Origin: a virus
Length of the DNA: 35,733 nucleotides
Strand: one strand, 5' to 3'
Virus record (IMG/VR): IMGVR_UViG_3300043408_000023
Location: 1 to 35,733 of that record
The notes beneath the pieces were generated by a model. It searched no databases. It saw only the letters and a list, made by a program, of their open reading frames with translations, and was not told the DNA's origin. A program made the translations under genes and the position numbers. Shown piece after piece: positions 22,129 through 28,804 of this stretch. Within the stretch, counting starts at the first letter, position 1. Each line of letters begins with the position of its first letter.

Positions 22129-22389
22129 ATGACACCAAGACAAAAAGCACTACATTTAGTAGATTCATTTACTGAAATAGATGAATTTACAATAGGGGGG
22201 CAAAAAATATACTTTCATGACTCTATAAAATGTGCATTAATATTAGTAGATGAGTTAATTCAAGAAATTTATAACATAGACCATCAGCATTCAGCAGTAT
22301 ATGATATTAATACCAAATTTTATAATTATAATGATTGTAAAGAATTAAAATACTGGAAAGAAGTTAAACAAGAAATAGAAAAATTATAA
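22129..22389 (+). CDS. Unknown protein between initiator and helicase
   Basis: Eighty-six residues, helical. The beginning TPRQKALHLVDSFTEI and the later KCALILVDELIQEIYN and YWKEVKQEIEKL segments resemble a small protein often found in Bacteroidota phages, with no known function. Its place between the initiator and the helicase, one base from each, invites a helicase-loader or accessory role, but no loader motif is present and it lacks an ATPase. Confidence 0.65.
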   Translation: MTPRQKALHLVDSFTEIDEFTIGGQKIYFHDSIKCALILVDELIQEIYNIDHQHSAVYDINTKFYNYNDCKELKYWKEVKQEIEKL

Positions 22390-23720
22390 TGAAAGCAGTT
22401 AACCTACCTAAGAACATAGAACTAGAAAAGAATATACTTGGATCATTATTAATAGATAAGAATGCTTTACCATTAGTAATTGGTTTATTAAAAGAAGAGG
22501 TATTCTACGACCTTAAACACCAAAGAATATTCAGAACCATACAAGATATGTTTAATCGTCATATTGCGATAGACATAACAACCATAGCTCAAAAGATGGC
22601 TAGTGATGAGTCACTTACTGAGGTAGGTGGTGCTTACTACCTATCGAAGCTAGGTGATAACATTGTGCATACAAATCATCTCAATACCCATATTGAAATG
22701 GTAGTAGAACTCTATAAGAAGCGTCAATCCTATTTACTATTAATGTCTACAGTAAACACTTTCTTAGATGCTGATACTGAATCACTTGACTTAATAAGTT
22801 CACTTAATAGTAAACTTATAGGTTTACAAGAGTATGGTAATCTATACGAACAAACTATAGATAAGATAGTTTTATCAATCATAGAAAAGAGAGATATGGC
22901 TCAAAAAGGTGAGTTATTAGGCTATAATACTGGTTTTGATGAACTAAACACTACCATAGCAGGTTGGTGTAAACCTGACCTAGTTATAGTGGCTGCTAGA
23001 CCAGGTGCAGGTAAGACAGCCTTCATGCTTTCTACGGCATATCACCTTAGTGTCATAGGGAAGCTACCTATAGCCATTTTTAGCCTCGAAATGAGCTCCG
23101 AACAGCTAGTTGAAAGGTTAGAGTCAATATCGTCTCAAGTGCCCTTAAAACGCCTTAGAATGAATAATATGAATGACTACGAAAAAAAGGTACTTATGCA
23201 AACAGATGATAGTATTTTGATGGCTCCTTTGCATATTGATGACTCAGGTGGTTTAAACATCTCCCAACTAAGGGCTAAGGCTACCATAATGAAGCAGAAA
23301 TATGGCATTAAGGTGATTTTCTTAGACTATTTACAGCTAATGAGTGGTCAAAATAAGTCCAATCAGAATAGAGAACAAGAGGTTAGCACAATAAGTAGGG
23401 GCTTAAAGTCGTTAGCTAAGGAATTAGATGTGCCTATAGTAGCATTATCTCAGTTGTCTAGGAGGGTTGAAGAAAGGGCTGACAAGATACCACAGCTGTC
23501 TGACCTTAGAGAATCAGGATCAATTGAGCAAGATGCTGACATTGTAATCATGCTTATGCGACCTGAATACTACGAGATGACTGAACCTGTAGAAATCAGA
23601 GGTAAAGAATACCCAACACAAGGGCTAATGATTTGTAAGGTAGAGAAGAACAGACATGGATCAACCATTAATATCCCTCTTAGGTTTATAGGGGAAACAA
23701 CCACAATACAAAACTATTAA
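22389..23720 (+). CDS. dnaB: Replicative DNA helicase, DnaB-like
   Basis: A 443-residue helicase with both domains. The N-terminal domain (residues 1-105) begins LPKNIELEKNILGSLLIDKN as in DnaB. The RecA-like domain has Walker A ARPGAGKTAF (203-212), FSLEMSSEQL (231-240), Walker B VIFLDYLQLM (309-318), ALSQLSRRVEERADKIPQLSDL (352-373), and ESGSIEQDAD (375-384). A full set of hexameric helicase motifs is intact. It overlaps the preceding gene by one base. With the initiator and iterons upstream it forms the replication core. No separate primase is recognisable. Confidence 0.96.
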   Translation: MKAVNLPKNIELEKNILGSLLIDKNALPLVIGLLKEEVFYDLKHQRIFRTIQDMFNRHIAIDITTIAQKMASDESLTEVGGAYYLSKLGDNIVHTNHLNTHIEMVVELYKKRQSYLLLMSTVNTFLDADTESLDLISSLNSKLIGLQEYGNLYEQTIDKIVLSIIEKRDMAQKGELLGYNTGFDELNTTIAGWCKPDLVIVAARPGAGKTAFMLSTAYHLSVIGKLPIAIFSLEMSSEQLVERLESISSQVPLKRLRMNNMNDYEKKVLMQTDDSILMAPLHIDDSGGLNISQLRAKATIMKQKYGIKVIFLDYLQLMSGQNKSNQNREQEVSTISRGLKSLAKELDVPIVALSQLSRRVEERADKIPQLSDLRESGSIEQDADIVIMLMRPEYYEMTEPVEIRGKEYPTQGLMICKVEKNRHGSTINIPLRFIGETTTIQNY

Positions 23721-23721
23721 A

Positions 23722-23910
23722 ATGAAAGAGCACTACATTGAGATGCACGATGCTATCGTAAACATGAAGCTACGAGCTAACATGAATGACATTGAACTTA
23801 AAAGGTTCACAGAAAGATTAGATAAAATACTTAGTAAAAAACCTAAAGATGGAAAGACCGAATCCGAACAGCTTCCGAAACAGAAGAAAGTTCGAAATAG
23901 AACTAGCTAA
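23722..23910 (+). CDS. Small charged protein
   Basis: Sixty-two residues: a helical start (YIEMHDAIVNMKLRANMNDI) and a very basic Lys-rich end. It begins one base after the helicase stop and its last 62 bases are overlapped by the next gene in another frame. The function is unknown. Confidence 0.5.
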   Translation: MKEHYIEMHDAIVNMKLRANMNDIELKRFTERLDKILSKKPKDGKTESEQLPKQKKVRNRTS

Positions 23911-24226
23911 GTACGAAGATGGTACTTACAATGCTCTAAAGTTATTTGCGAAGAATACTAAGGTGATGGTACTGACTGACCTAAAAGCCCTTAAAAGAGG
24001 TTATATGTGGTTAGAGTATGAAAGAGATGGTCAACCATCAGGCATAGCTGATACAAGGGTAGAGTTCTTTGCTATCAACTTAGATGTTCGTAATAGGATT
24101 TACTTTATGAGGGCTGAACTACTACGCAAAAAAGCTAGAAGATTCTATAAGATTAAGAACATAAAGAAGGAAGATAATGTCAGATATGTGAAGATTTATT
24201 TGACTGAGTTTATTAGGTACGACTAA
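23849..24226 (+). CDS. Unknown basic protein
   Basis: A 125-residue basic protein. The first 25 residues are very rich in Arg, Asn and Phe and overlap the previous gene. A compact mixed alpha/beta region follows (KVMVLTDLKALKRGYMWLEY, VEFFAINLDVRNRIYFMRAE, then EDNVRYVKIYLTEFIRY). A nucleic-acid-binding role is plausible from composition but no family is identified. The ATG at 23849 is used because the next in-frame Met lies too deep in the protein. Confidence 0.55.
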   Translation: MERPNPNSFRNRRKFEIELAKYEDGTYNALKLFAKNTKVMVLTDLKALKRGYMWLEYERDGQPSGIADTRVEFFAINLDVRNRIYFMRAELLRKKARRFYKIKNIKKEDNVRYVKIYLTEFIRYD

Positions 24227-24245
24227 ATGTATTAAATATATTATA

Positions 24246-24253
24246 TAACTTTG
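24246..24253 (+). promoter_or_regulatory. Putative -7 box TAACTTTG before VRR-NUC gene
   Basis: TAACTTTG matches TAnnTTTG exactly and is followed by ACC, as is the box at 25894-25901 on the other strand. It lies in the first real gap (31 bases) of this otherwise overlapping block, four bases before the ATG at 24258, so a transcript from it would be leaderless or nearly so. No upstream TTG is found at the expected spacing. Confidence 0.35.
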
Positions 24254-24257
24254 ACCT

Positions 24258-24632
24258 ATGGCATATATGACAGCGAGTGACCTAACCAAGATGATGATTG
24301 ATTATTTAAAGGCAAGAGGTAATGATGTTTGGAGGAATAATAATCTAGCAGTTAAGGGTAGATCATTCATAGGTAGAAAAGGAATTGGAGATATAATTGG
24401 TTATAGTAAAAAGTACGGGCAATTTATATCTTGTGAAGTTAAAGCAATAGGTGACCGAGTTAGTCCTGAGCAGATGACATTCCTTACTAACCTAGCCATA
24501 GCAGGTGGAGTTGCTATGATATGCCAACAGATTAGAGACGAATCAATAATAGTTAAAATATTTAATCAAGATGGCGAAAGCAAAGAGTACGAGTTCCACG
24601 AAGGTGAACTTCGGCAAAAGGAGAGAGGGTAA
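24258..24632 (+). CDS. VRR-NUC-type nuclease
   Basis: A 124-residue PD-(D/E)xK nuclease of the VRR-NUC type. After an N-terminal helical strand (YLKARGNDVWRNNNL) come KGIGDIIGYS with D45, QFISCEVKAIGDRVSPEQ with E60-x-K62 and Q72, and a GGVAMICQQ strand. This small stand-alone form often serves phages as a Holliday-junction or flap resolvase, where RusA is lacking. It has an overlapping basic gene near its 3' end (24571). The catalytic set is intact. Confidence 0.85.
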   Translation: MAYMTASDLTKMMIDYLKARGNDVWRNNNLAVKGRSFIGRKGIGDIIGYSKKYGQFISCEVKAIGDRVSPEQMTFLTNLAIAGGVAMICQQIRDESIIVKIFNQDGESKEYEFHEGELRQKERG

Positions 24633-24696
24633 AGCTAAGAAGCGTAAAGGACCAAAAGATAAACCAGTTAAAAAATACAACAGACAAGGGCGATGA
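24571..24696 (+). CDS. Tiny highly basic protein nested over VRR-NUC 3' end
   Basis: Forty-one residues, MAKAKSTSSTKVNFGKRREG, then a Lys/Arg-rich run ending NRQGR. It overlaps the nuclease gene by 62 bases in another frame and its stop overlaps the next start (ATGA). A family of small basic proteins with an FGKR...GQGR plan is common in Bacteroidota phages, which supports translation. It would bind nucleic acid or ribosomes; neither is shown. Confidence 0.6.
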   Translation: MAKAKSTSSTKVNFGKRREGKAKKRKGPKDKPVKKYNRQGR

Positions 24697-24887
24697 AAAA
24701 TACTTGCAGCAAAAGAAGTTATAAATGCGAATGTGGCACAATCAATGAGTGTTATGTTTGGGAATCAGACTTAGTAAAGCATAAAGTAAAATGTAACAAA
24801 TGTGAGAAGCAATTGGGATATGTCCAGTTAAATATAAAAAAAACTGGACAGTTTATATCAATAAGAACTCCAACTAAAAATAGATAA
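24693..24887 (+). CDS. Small zinc-ribbon-like protein
   Basis: Sixty-four residues with Cys pairs spaced like a zinc ribbon: CECG near residue 12 and CNKCEKQLGY near residue 34, plus Cys at 4 and 20. A basic tail (IKKTGQFISIRTPTKNR) follows. Such small ribbons in phages bind nucleic acid or a host enzyme; the target is unknown. Its start overlaps the preceding stop as ATGA. Confidence 0.6.
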   Translation: MKNTCSKRSYKCECGTINECYVWESDLVKHKVKCNKCEKQLGYVQLNIKKTGQFISIRTPTKNR

Positions 24888-24888
24888 T

Positions 24889-25071
24889 ATGGATAAGATA
24901 GAATTAGAAAACAAAGCTGAGAAAGCACCTAAAGTAACTAAGAAACAAAAAGAGTTTGTTAGTGAAGAGACAATCGTAATGTTTGAGGAAATGCTAAAAG
25001 ACTACGCAGTAGATTTAAAGTATAGACCTTACATAAAACAATTAGTAAACGAATACAGAAAGAATGGATAA
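24889..25071 (+). CDS. Unknown small protein
   Basis: Sixty residues, charged and helical: LENKAEKAPKVTKKQKEFVS then EETIVMFEEMLKDYAVDLKY. It is one base from the preceding gene and overlaps the next by eight bases. The function is unknown. Confidence 0.55.
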   Translation: MDKIELENKAEKAPKVTKKQKEFVSEETIVMFEEMLKDYAVDLKYRPYIKQLVNEYRKNG

Positions 25072-25264
25072 TTTAGATTCAGTTGTATCATCAGTAATAG
25101 AGAAGTATAAAGATAGAGCCAATGTAGGCTTTACGAAATACGGAACTAACTTAGATAGAACAGATTTGAACACTAAGGATTGGGTAGAGCATTTACAACA
25201 AGAATTAATGGATGCAGTACTTTACTTAGAGAAATTAAAACAGGAATTAAAAAAGAGTATTTAA
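25064..25264 (+). CDS. Small MazG-like domain protein
   Basis: Sixty-six residues. The core VGFTKYGTNLDRTDLN, then DWVEHLQQELMDAVLYLEKL, resembles the segment of MazG-like nucleotide pyrophosphohydrolases and kindred phage proteins that ends with ELxDAxxYLEKL. Only one acidic helix of the two-helix ExxE...ExxD metal site is visible, so catalysis is doubtful and it may be a truncated or accessory form. It overlaps the previous gene by eight bases. Confidence 0.6.
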   Translation: MDNLDSVVSSVIEKYKDRANVGFTKYGTNLDRTDLNTKDWVEHLQQELMDAVLYLEKLKQELKKSI

Positions 25265-25282
25265 CAATTAAACCAATATAAC

Positions 25283-25534
25283 ATGGCAACTAAAAATGAG
25301 AACTTCTTAGGAAGATGTCAAACACTTAAATCAGCTTATGGATCGTTTAAGAAAGTTTCTTTCGGACCAGATGACTTAAAGAAGATGAATGACTTCGCTA
25401 AGGACAACAAGGGTTGGGTTAACATCCTAATCAAAACTAAAAAGACAGCATCTCCTGACCAATCAGATTTCTATGTAGAAATGGATACTTGGACACCAGA
25501 TGGAGGTAATTACAAGAAAAACTTACCATTCTAA
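25283..25534 (+). CDS. Unknown small protein, Bacteroidota-phage type
   Basis: Eighty-three residues: LGRCQTLKSAYGSFKKVSFG, then NKGWVNILIKTKKTASPDQS and FYVEMDTWTPDG. A compact alpha/beta protein with Lys and Trp patches; the type is frequent near the end of Bacteroidota-phage early arms. It might bind DNA or nucleotides. Its stop overlaps the next start as TAATG. Confidence 0.6.
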   Translation: MATKNENFLGRCQTLKSAYGSFKKVSFGPDDLKKMNDFAKDNKGWVNILIKTKKTASPDQSDFYVEMDTWTPDGGNYKKNLPF

Positions 25535-25716
25535 TGAAACTAATTTTGCAAATGTTAGCTAATATATTAGCTTTGTTAGTAATCCTTTATTTACCATTCG
25601 CATTCATAATGAACGAATGGAATCCTACACTATGGAATATCTATATTAGAGGATTGTATGTACTTAGCTTCTTTGCTGTATTAACTTATGGCTTTGAGCA
25701 GTACAAGAAAAAGTAA
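25534..25716 (+). CDS. Small membrane protein, last early gene
   Basis: Sixty residues with two predicted membrane helices: ILQMLANILALLVILYLPFAF and YIRGLYVLSFFAVLTYGF, joined by a short loop with Trp and Asn. It ends the early arm, 32 bases before a plus-strand terminator. A holin-like function is possible, but the lysis genes are on the opposite strand, so that is unlikely. Confidence 0.6.
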   Translation: MKLILQMLANILALLVILYLPFAFIMNEWNPTLWNIYIRGLYVLSFFAVLTYGFEQYKKK

Positions 25717-25747
25717 ATGTGTTTTGTAGTTTATAGTTTAAAGTGAG

Positions 25748-25774
25748 AAGGTAGTAGAAATACTACCTTTTTTT
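25748..25774 (+). terminator. Rho-independent terminator of the early arm
   Basis: AAGGTAGTA (25748-25756) pairs perfectly with TACTACCTT (25761-25769) around a GAAA tetraloop, and five T residues follow (25770-25774). It comes 31 bases after the last early stop. Confidence 0.9.
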
Positions 25775-25776
25775 GT

Positions 25777-25827
25777 AAAGCTATATCTTGACTAAATCTG
25801 AAATCAGTAAAGTTATATCTTGACAAA
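25777..25827 (+). repeat. Two 19-bp near-identical direct repeats
   Basis: AAAGCTATATCTTGACTAA (25777-25795) and AAAGTTATATCTTGACAAA (25809-25827) differ at two positions and are 32 bp apart. They sit between the early terminator and the minus-strand terminator. They may be protein-binding sites. Confidence 0.7.
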
Positions 25828-25852
25828 AATAAAGCCCTGTAGAAACAGGGCT
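25824..25852 (-). terminator. Minus-strand terminator
   Basis: On the minus strand AGCCCTGT (25852-25845) pairs with ACAGGGCT (25840-25833) around TTCT, followed by TTATTTTTG (25832-25824). It would end transcripts arriving from the right, including the short RNA proposed at 25824-25890. Confidence 0.7.
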
Positions 25853-25890
25853 CGTAAAAGTCAAATTAGTATGTCTTAATAAACTATGCA
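25824..25890 (-). ncRNA. Putative short RNA between two terminators
   Basis: A promoter-like element (25894-25925) lies just after one minus-strand terminator and points at a second one only about 60 bases on. The only product possible is a roughly 60-65-nt RNA with a free 5' part and a terminal hairpin (25833-25852). No reading frame of use lies in it. This is read from layout alone. Confidence 0.4.
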
Positions 25891-25893
25891 GGT

Positions 25894-25925
25894 CAAAGAT
25901 ATGTAGGTGTAATGTAACTACCAAA
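25894..25925 (-). promoter_or_regulatory. Putative promoter TTTG-N20-TATCTTTG
   Basis: On the minus strand TTTG (25925-25922), 20 bases, then TATCTTTG (25901-25894): both elements and the spacing fit the Bacteroidota -33/-7 consensus. It is the best promoter match I see in the window, yet no gene lies downstream before the next terminator. Confidence 0.5.
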
Positions 25926-25952
25926 TAAAAAACCTCCTTTTTTAAGGGAGGT
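25926..25952 (-). terminator. Rho-independent terminator ending the late arm
   Basis: On the minus strand ACCTCC (25952-25947) pairs with GGAGGT (25937-25932) around a 9-nt loop, followed by TTTTTTATT (25931 downward). It is 35 bases after the stop of the last minus-strand gene and marks the end of the late operon. Confidence 0.85.
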
Positions 25953-25987
25953 CTTTAACCATAATCCAACACAACATGAGAGCATCT

Positions 25988-26254
25988 TTATTGACTACGA
26001 TTGGTTTTATCGTAGAACTTAGTTAAAACTGATCCGTAGAGAACTGACTGATATCTTTGGATAAAGTGATCCATTGATTCGTCTATATGGAAGTAATCTT
26101 CTGACTGCATATAAACAAAGCATCTGTCAGCATCATCATCATCTGGAACTACACTCTCAACAAGATGAACGTTGATGTATGAGTCTACTGATTCGAAGTT
26201 CTCTTCGTATTCATAGCTATCATCTTCCGTAAGTTGTGTTATGTGCATTAACAT
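25988..26254 (-). CDS. Acidic protein, last late gene
   Basis: Eighty-eight residues, strongly acidic: TEDDSYEYEENFESVDSYI, VVPDDDDADRC, then a helical SMDHFIQRYQSVLYGS segment and a basic end. An acidic, DNA-mimic-like composition is visible, but no family is known to me. Its start overlaps the 26220-26375 gene by 35 bases. A terminator follows its stop. Confidence 0.55.
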   Translation of the reverse strand: MLMHITQLTEDDSYEYEENFESVDSYINVHLVESVVPDDDDADRCFVYMQSEDYFHIDESMDHFIQRYQSVLYGSVLTKFYDKTNRSQ

Positions 26255-26375
26255 TTACAATGCTATTTTTTAAGACGGTTAGTCTTAGTTCCTTTATAAT
26301 CACTTGTAATTTTGCTTCCAAATACTGCTTTTCTTTCATTAATTCGGCAATCTTTACATCTACTTCTCTACTCAT
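26220..26375 (-). CDS. Small coiled-coil protein
   Basis: Fifty-one residues: VDVKIAELMKEKQYLEAKL continues into a heptad-like helix, then an Asn-rich end. It overlaps the start of the 25988-26254 gene in another frame. A TAAATTTG box (26377-26384) lies one base before its ATG, too close for a normal promoter. No function is known. Confidence 0.45.
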   Translation of the reverse strand: MSREVDVKIAELMKEKQYLEAKLQVIIKELRLTVLKNSIVNVNAHNTTYGR

Positions 26376-26492
26376 ACAAATTTACGTTTTAATTATTTTA
26401 GATAAAAAAGTGCGTACTTAATTGGTAATCAACTAAATACACACTTGCGAAACACTTATGTGTCAGCCATTAGATACTATCGCTTGGCGTTA

Positions 26493-27200
26493 CTACTTAC
26501 TCTTAGGTAGTCTTATTATTTTACTTCCTAATGGCATTGGAACAAATATAGCGATTCTACCACCATCTAAAACCACTCCACAGCCTAATGTTGGTCGTTT
26601 GGGGAAAGGTCTTGAGTACTCCATAGCGTAGGCATTAATATCAATCCCACAGCCTACATTCATGCCGAATATCATGTCTTTATCTGAACTGCTATATAAA
26701 ACACCTCCAAAGCTATGGATATGCCCTATAACAGTTGATTGTCTAGCATCCCTTGCTCTATTGATGGCACCAGCTTGTCCTGAGCTACCTGTACCATGAG
26801 TGTATAGAACACCGTCTATTTCCCATTCTAAAGCCCATTTCCATCCTTTAGGAGCATCCCATACTTGCTCATATGATTTTATATATCTATCTGGCAATCC
26901 TGTTGTTTTAGCCTTTCTTTTATGTAATGCAGAATGATTGCCAATACATACCTTGACATTTGGAAACATTTTATACCATTTATACATTGCTGCTTGTGCT
27001 AAATCTGCTTCCCTACCTGCCGAGTGTCCATCTGGATTACTCTCATGGTAGCTTATGGCATGTCCGTCTACTTCATCGCCAATATGGACTATTTCAGAAC
27101 ATTGGAACTTATTGCCTACTTCATAACAGAAGTTCCTATATAAAGGATGGCAGAAAGGCTCATGGGTATCGCCTATGACAAGTACATTTTTTTTGCTCAT
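26493..27200 (-). CDS. Metallophosphoesterase
   Basis: A 235-residue calcineurin-like phosphoesterase with all the metal-site motifs: GDTH (D11, H13), GDEVDGH (D42), GNHS (N88, H89), HGTG (H135) and GHIH (H160, H162). It lacks a signal peptide, so it should act in the cytoplasm. Substrate unknown: phages use such enzymes on nucleotides or nucleic acid ends, and a host signalling nucleotide is also possible. It lies 20 bases after the endolysin gene in the same operon. There is no membrane segment. Confidence 0.88.
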   Translation of the reverse strand: MSKKNVLVIGDTHEPFCHPLYRNFCYEVGNKFQCSEIVHIGDEVDGHAISYHESNPDGHSAGREADLAQAAMYKWYKMFPNVKVCIGNHSALHKRKAKTTGLPDRYIKSYEQVWDAPKGWKWALEWEIDGVLYTHGTGSSGQAGAINRARDARQSTVIGHIHSFGGVLYSSSDKDMIFGMNVGCGIDINAYAMEYSRPFPKRPTLGCGVVLDGGRIAIFVPMPLGSKIIRLPKSK

Positions 27201-27219
27201 TATGTTGGTTTTGGTTAGG

Positions 27220-27681
27220 TTATTTGTAAGGTGCGTAGGCAGTCCTTCCGTTGGTCTTTATTGCCTTTAGGATTTGCTTACGATTCTTAGCTCCATTATA
27301 AGAAACGTGAACCCAATCAGGTTTATTGTTGTCACCAAACTCGTAAATTAACTGATCATAGTCCAAATTGTCTTTAATGTAGTCAAAGATTTCTCTATTG
27401 CTCTTACCACTCATGCCATCCATATCAATGTCAGCAGCCTTACCTTCACAATGTTGTGAACTTAAAGAACCACCAATAAAGTGGTTTAGGTTCTTACTTC
27501 TATATCCACTAGAGATGTTTAAAGGACCACCATTGAATATTCTAATAGGCTCAAGCACCTTTTCACATAACGTCTTTAAGTTATCCTGATGTTCAGGAGT
27601 TGGTTCGTTTGATACTCCATGTCTTTTAGCTGATTCACTTCTAGTAAACTCTGCTAAGTCAAAATGTGCACTAAGCTTCAT
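27220..27681 (-). CDS. Peptidase M15-type endolysin
   Basis: A 153-residue zinc peptidase of the M15A/VanY-like group. It starts LSAHFDLAEFTRSESAKRHG, a typical peptidoglycan-recognition/leader segment. The catalytic set is SGYRS (58-62), SQHCEGKAADID with H77 and D84, then DWVHVSY with H125. Such enzymes cut peptide bridges in peptidoglycan and serve as endolysins. It lacks a signal peptide, so release should need the holin-like protein just upstream, whose gene overlaps it by 11 bases. Confidence 0.9.
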   Translation of the reverse strand: MKLSAHFDLAEFTRSESAKRHGVSNEPTPEHQDNLKTLCEKVLEPIRIFNGGPLNISSGYRSKNLNHFIGGSLSSQHCEGKAADIDMDGMSGKSNREIFDYIKDNLDYDQLIYEFGDNNKPDWVHVSYNGAKNRKQILKAIKTNGRTAYAPYK

Positions 27682-27895
27682 TATTATCTTTTTTAAATAT
27701 TTTCTCTACTGATGTTAAGCCTAAACAGCCAAACGCTAACAAAGCTACTGATTCTACTAAAATTGCACTTGGAGCTGTATGCTCTTCGCTAAAGCTGTTA
27801 TGATACATAGTAACACAAAGTGCTATAGTGCATAATAAACCACAGATTCTCTTCATGCTTAAACGACCTGATTCGTCACAGAAAAATTCTTTCAT
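27671..27895 (-). CDS. Holin-like membrane protein
   Basis: Seventy-four residues with two membrane helices: RICGLLCTIALCVTMY and ILVESVALLAFGCLGL, an acidic N-terminus (KEFFCDESGRLS) and a charged Lys/Asp tail. It overlaps the endolysin start. Similar small two-helix proteins with an ESGRLSxxR start are found beside endolysins in Bacteroidota phages and are taken as holins. That is the simplest explanation, but there is no sequence proof. Confidence 0.7.
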   Translation of the reverse strand: MKEFFCDESGRLSMKRICGLLCTIALCVTMYHNSFSEEHTAPSAILVESVALLAFGCLGLTSVEKIFKKDNNEA

Positions 27896-27896
27896 A

Positions 27897-28292
27897 TTAA
27901 TGTAATTGTGAAAATTGTAAAACGATTATAAACATCAGCATTATCTTGCTAAGTGCGTGTATCTTGTCTACTTTCCTTTGATTGCTTTCGTAATCTTCGT
28001 ATATAGATTTGTTAACTGAGTACTTATATTTCCAGTTATAGAAGCTATCTTTTTCAATAGTTCTAGTGCGGAGTAAAGAGTCATTCTTTTTTAGTTTTAA
28101 TTGTAAAATCTTTATTGTATCATTATACGACTTGTATAACTGATTTATTGTGTCAGCTTGTCCTATGGTTATAATGACCACAGAATCATTACCTATCTTC
28201 TTAGTCTTTGGGTATTGTGCATTTAATTTTAAAGAAATCAATAAAATTAAGCACAAACAAATCTTTTCTCCTTTTCTTTTGACATTCTGCAT
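27897..28292 (-). CDS. Possible spanin-like lysis protein
   Basis: From the ATG at 28292, 131 residues. It has a signal peptide ending in the Bacteroidota style (KICLCLILLISLKLNAQ), then DSVVIITIGQADTINQLY and a long helical coiled-coil middle (TIKILQLKLKKNDSLL). A C-terminal hydrophobic helix (IMLMFIIVLQFSQL) completes it. It could span the envelope with either end in membranes. A further ATG at 28316 (adding eight residues) lies inside the GIY-YIG gene and is less likely. It is next to the holin-like and endolysin genes. The GIY-YIG gene stops inside its signal-peptide coding part. Confidence 0.6.
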   Translation of the reverse strand: MQNVKRKGEKICLCLILLISLKLNAQYPKTKKIGNDSVVIITIGQADTINQLYKSYNDTIKILQLKLKKNDSLLRTRTIEKDSFYNWKYKYSVNKSIYEDYESNQRKVDKIHALSKIMLMFIIVLQFSQLH

Positions 28293-28804
28293 CTTAATGT
28301 GCCTGGTTTTATACAAATTGAATTAGCTGCTGATTTTATATTATCATAAAATATTCCAGTTTGTAAGTCTATTATTAATTTACCTCTAAAATTATTTGAG
28401 TAGTTTACTGGAGCATTTTTTATGCCACCATTTTTATAGTAAAGTTTTCTTGCTTCAGACATTTTTTGCTTAGTCTCATTACTTGATTTCATACCTAATC
28501 TATGTTTATTAGGCTTCCCTAATGAGCCATCACCTCCATCAGTCATATTAGCCAATGAGCCAGTTTTTTTATCTAATCTACCATATATGGCTATAAATTC
28601 AATTTCCTTTTTACAAGCCTCTTCTCTACTTAAATTTTCAAACAATATTTCTACCTCGTATTTGGTTCTTGAAGTTATACTTTTCCATATTTTATTCCTT
28701 TTGTTTTTTTCATATGCCCTAGAAAAATATTCCCCTGAGCCAATTCCAATATAGAATGGCTCATTTTTATCTAGTCTAATATGTCTATAAACGTAAGTAT
28801 TCAT
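28247..28804 (-). CDS. GIY-YIG homing endonuclease (with NUMOD3 and NUMOD1)
   Basis: A 185-residue GIY-YIG nuclease: the Y-V-Y of the first motif (4-6), FYIGIG (17-22), then EIEFIAIYGR (67-76) and the NMTDGG loop. NUMOD3 follows (LGMKSSNETKQKMSEARK, 103-120) and a C-terminal NUMOD1-like part (LIIDLQTGIFYDNIKSAA and PGTLRCRM). The end after CRM is short compared with the HNH enzyme. It sits in the lysis module as an insertion, abutting the gene upstream and running into the spanin-like gene. All catalytic positions I can judge are present. Confidence 0.92.
   Translation of the reverse strand: MNTYVYRHIRLDKNEPFYIGIGSGEYFSRAYEKNKRNKIWKSITSRTKYEVEILFENLSREEACKKEIEFIAIYGRLDKKTGSLANMTDGGDGSLGKPNKHRLGMKSSNETKQKMSEARKLYYKNGGIKNAPVNYSNNFRGKLIIDLQTGIFYDNIKSAANSICIKPGTLRCRMSKEKEKRFVCA

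Noticed and set aside
25976-26026. A 16-codon plus-strand frame with a leader typical of the early arm (CCAACACAACATG)
   Set aside because: It is too short and overlaps the end of the 25988-26254 gene; it may be a remnant of an early gene start.
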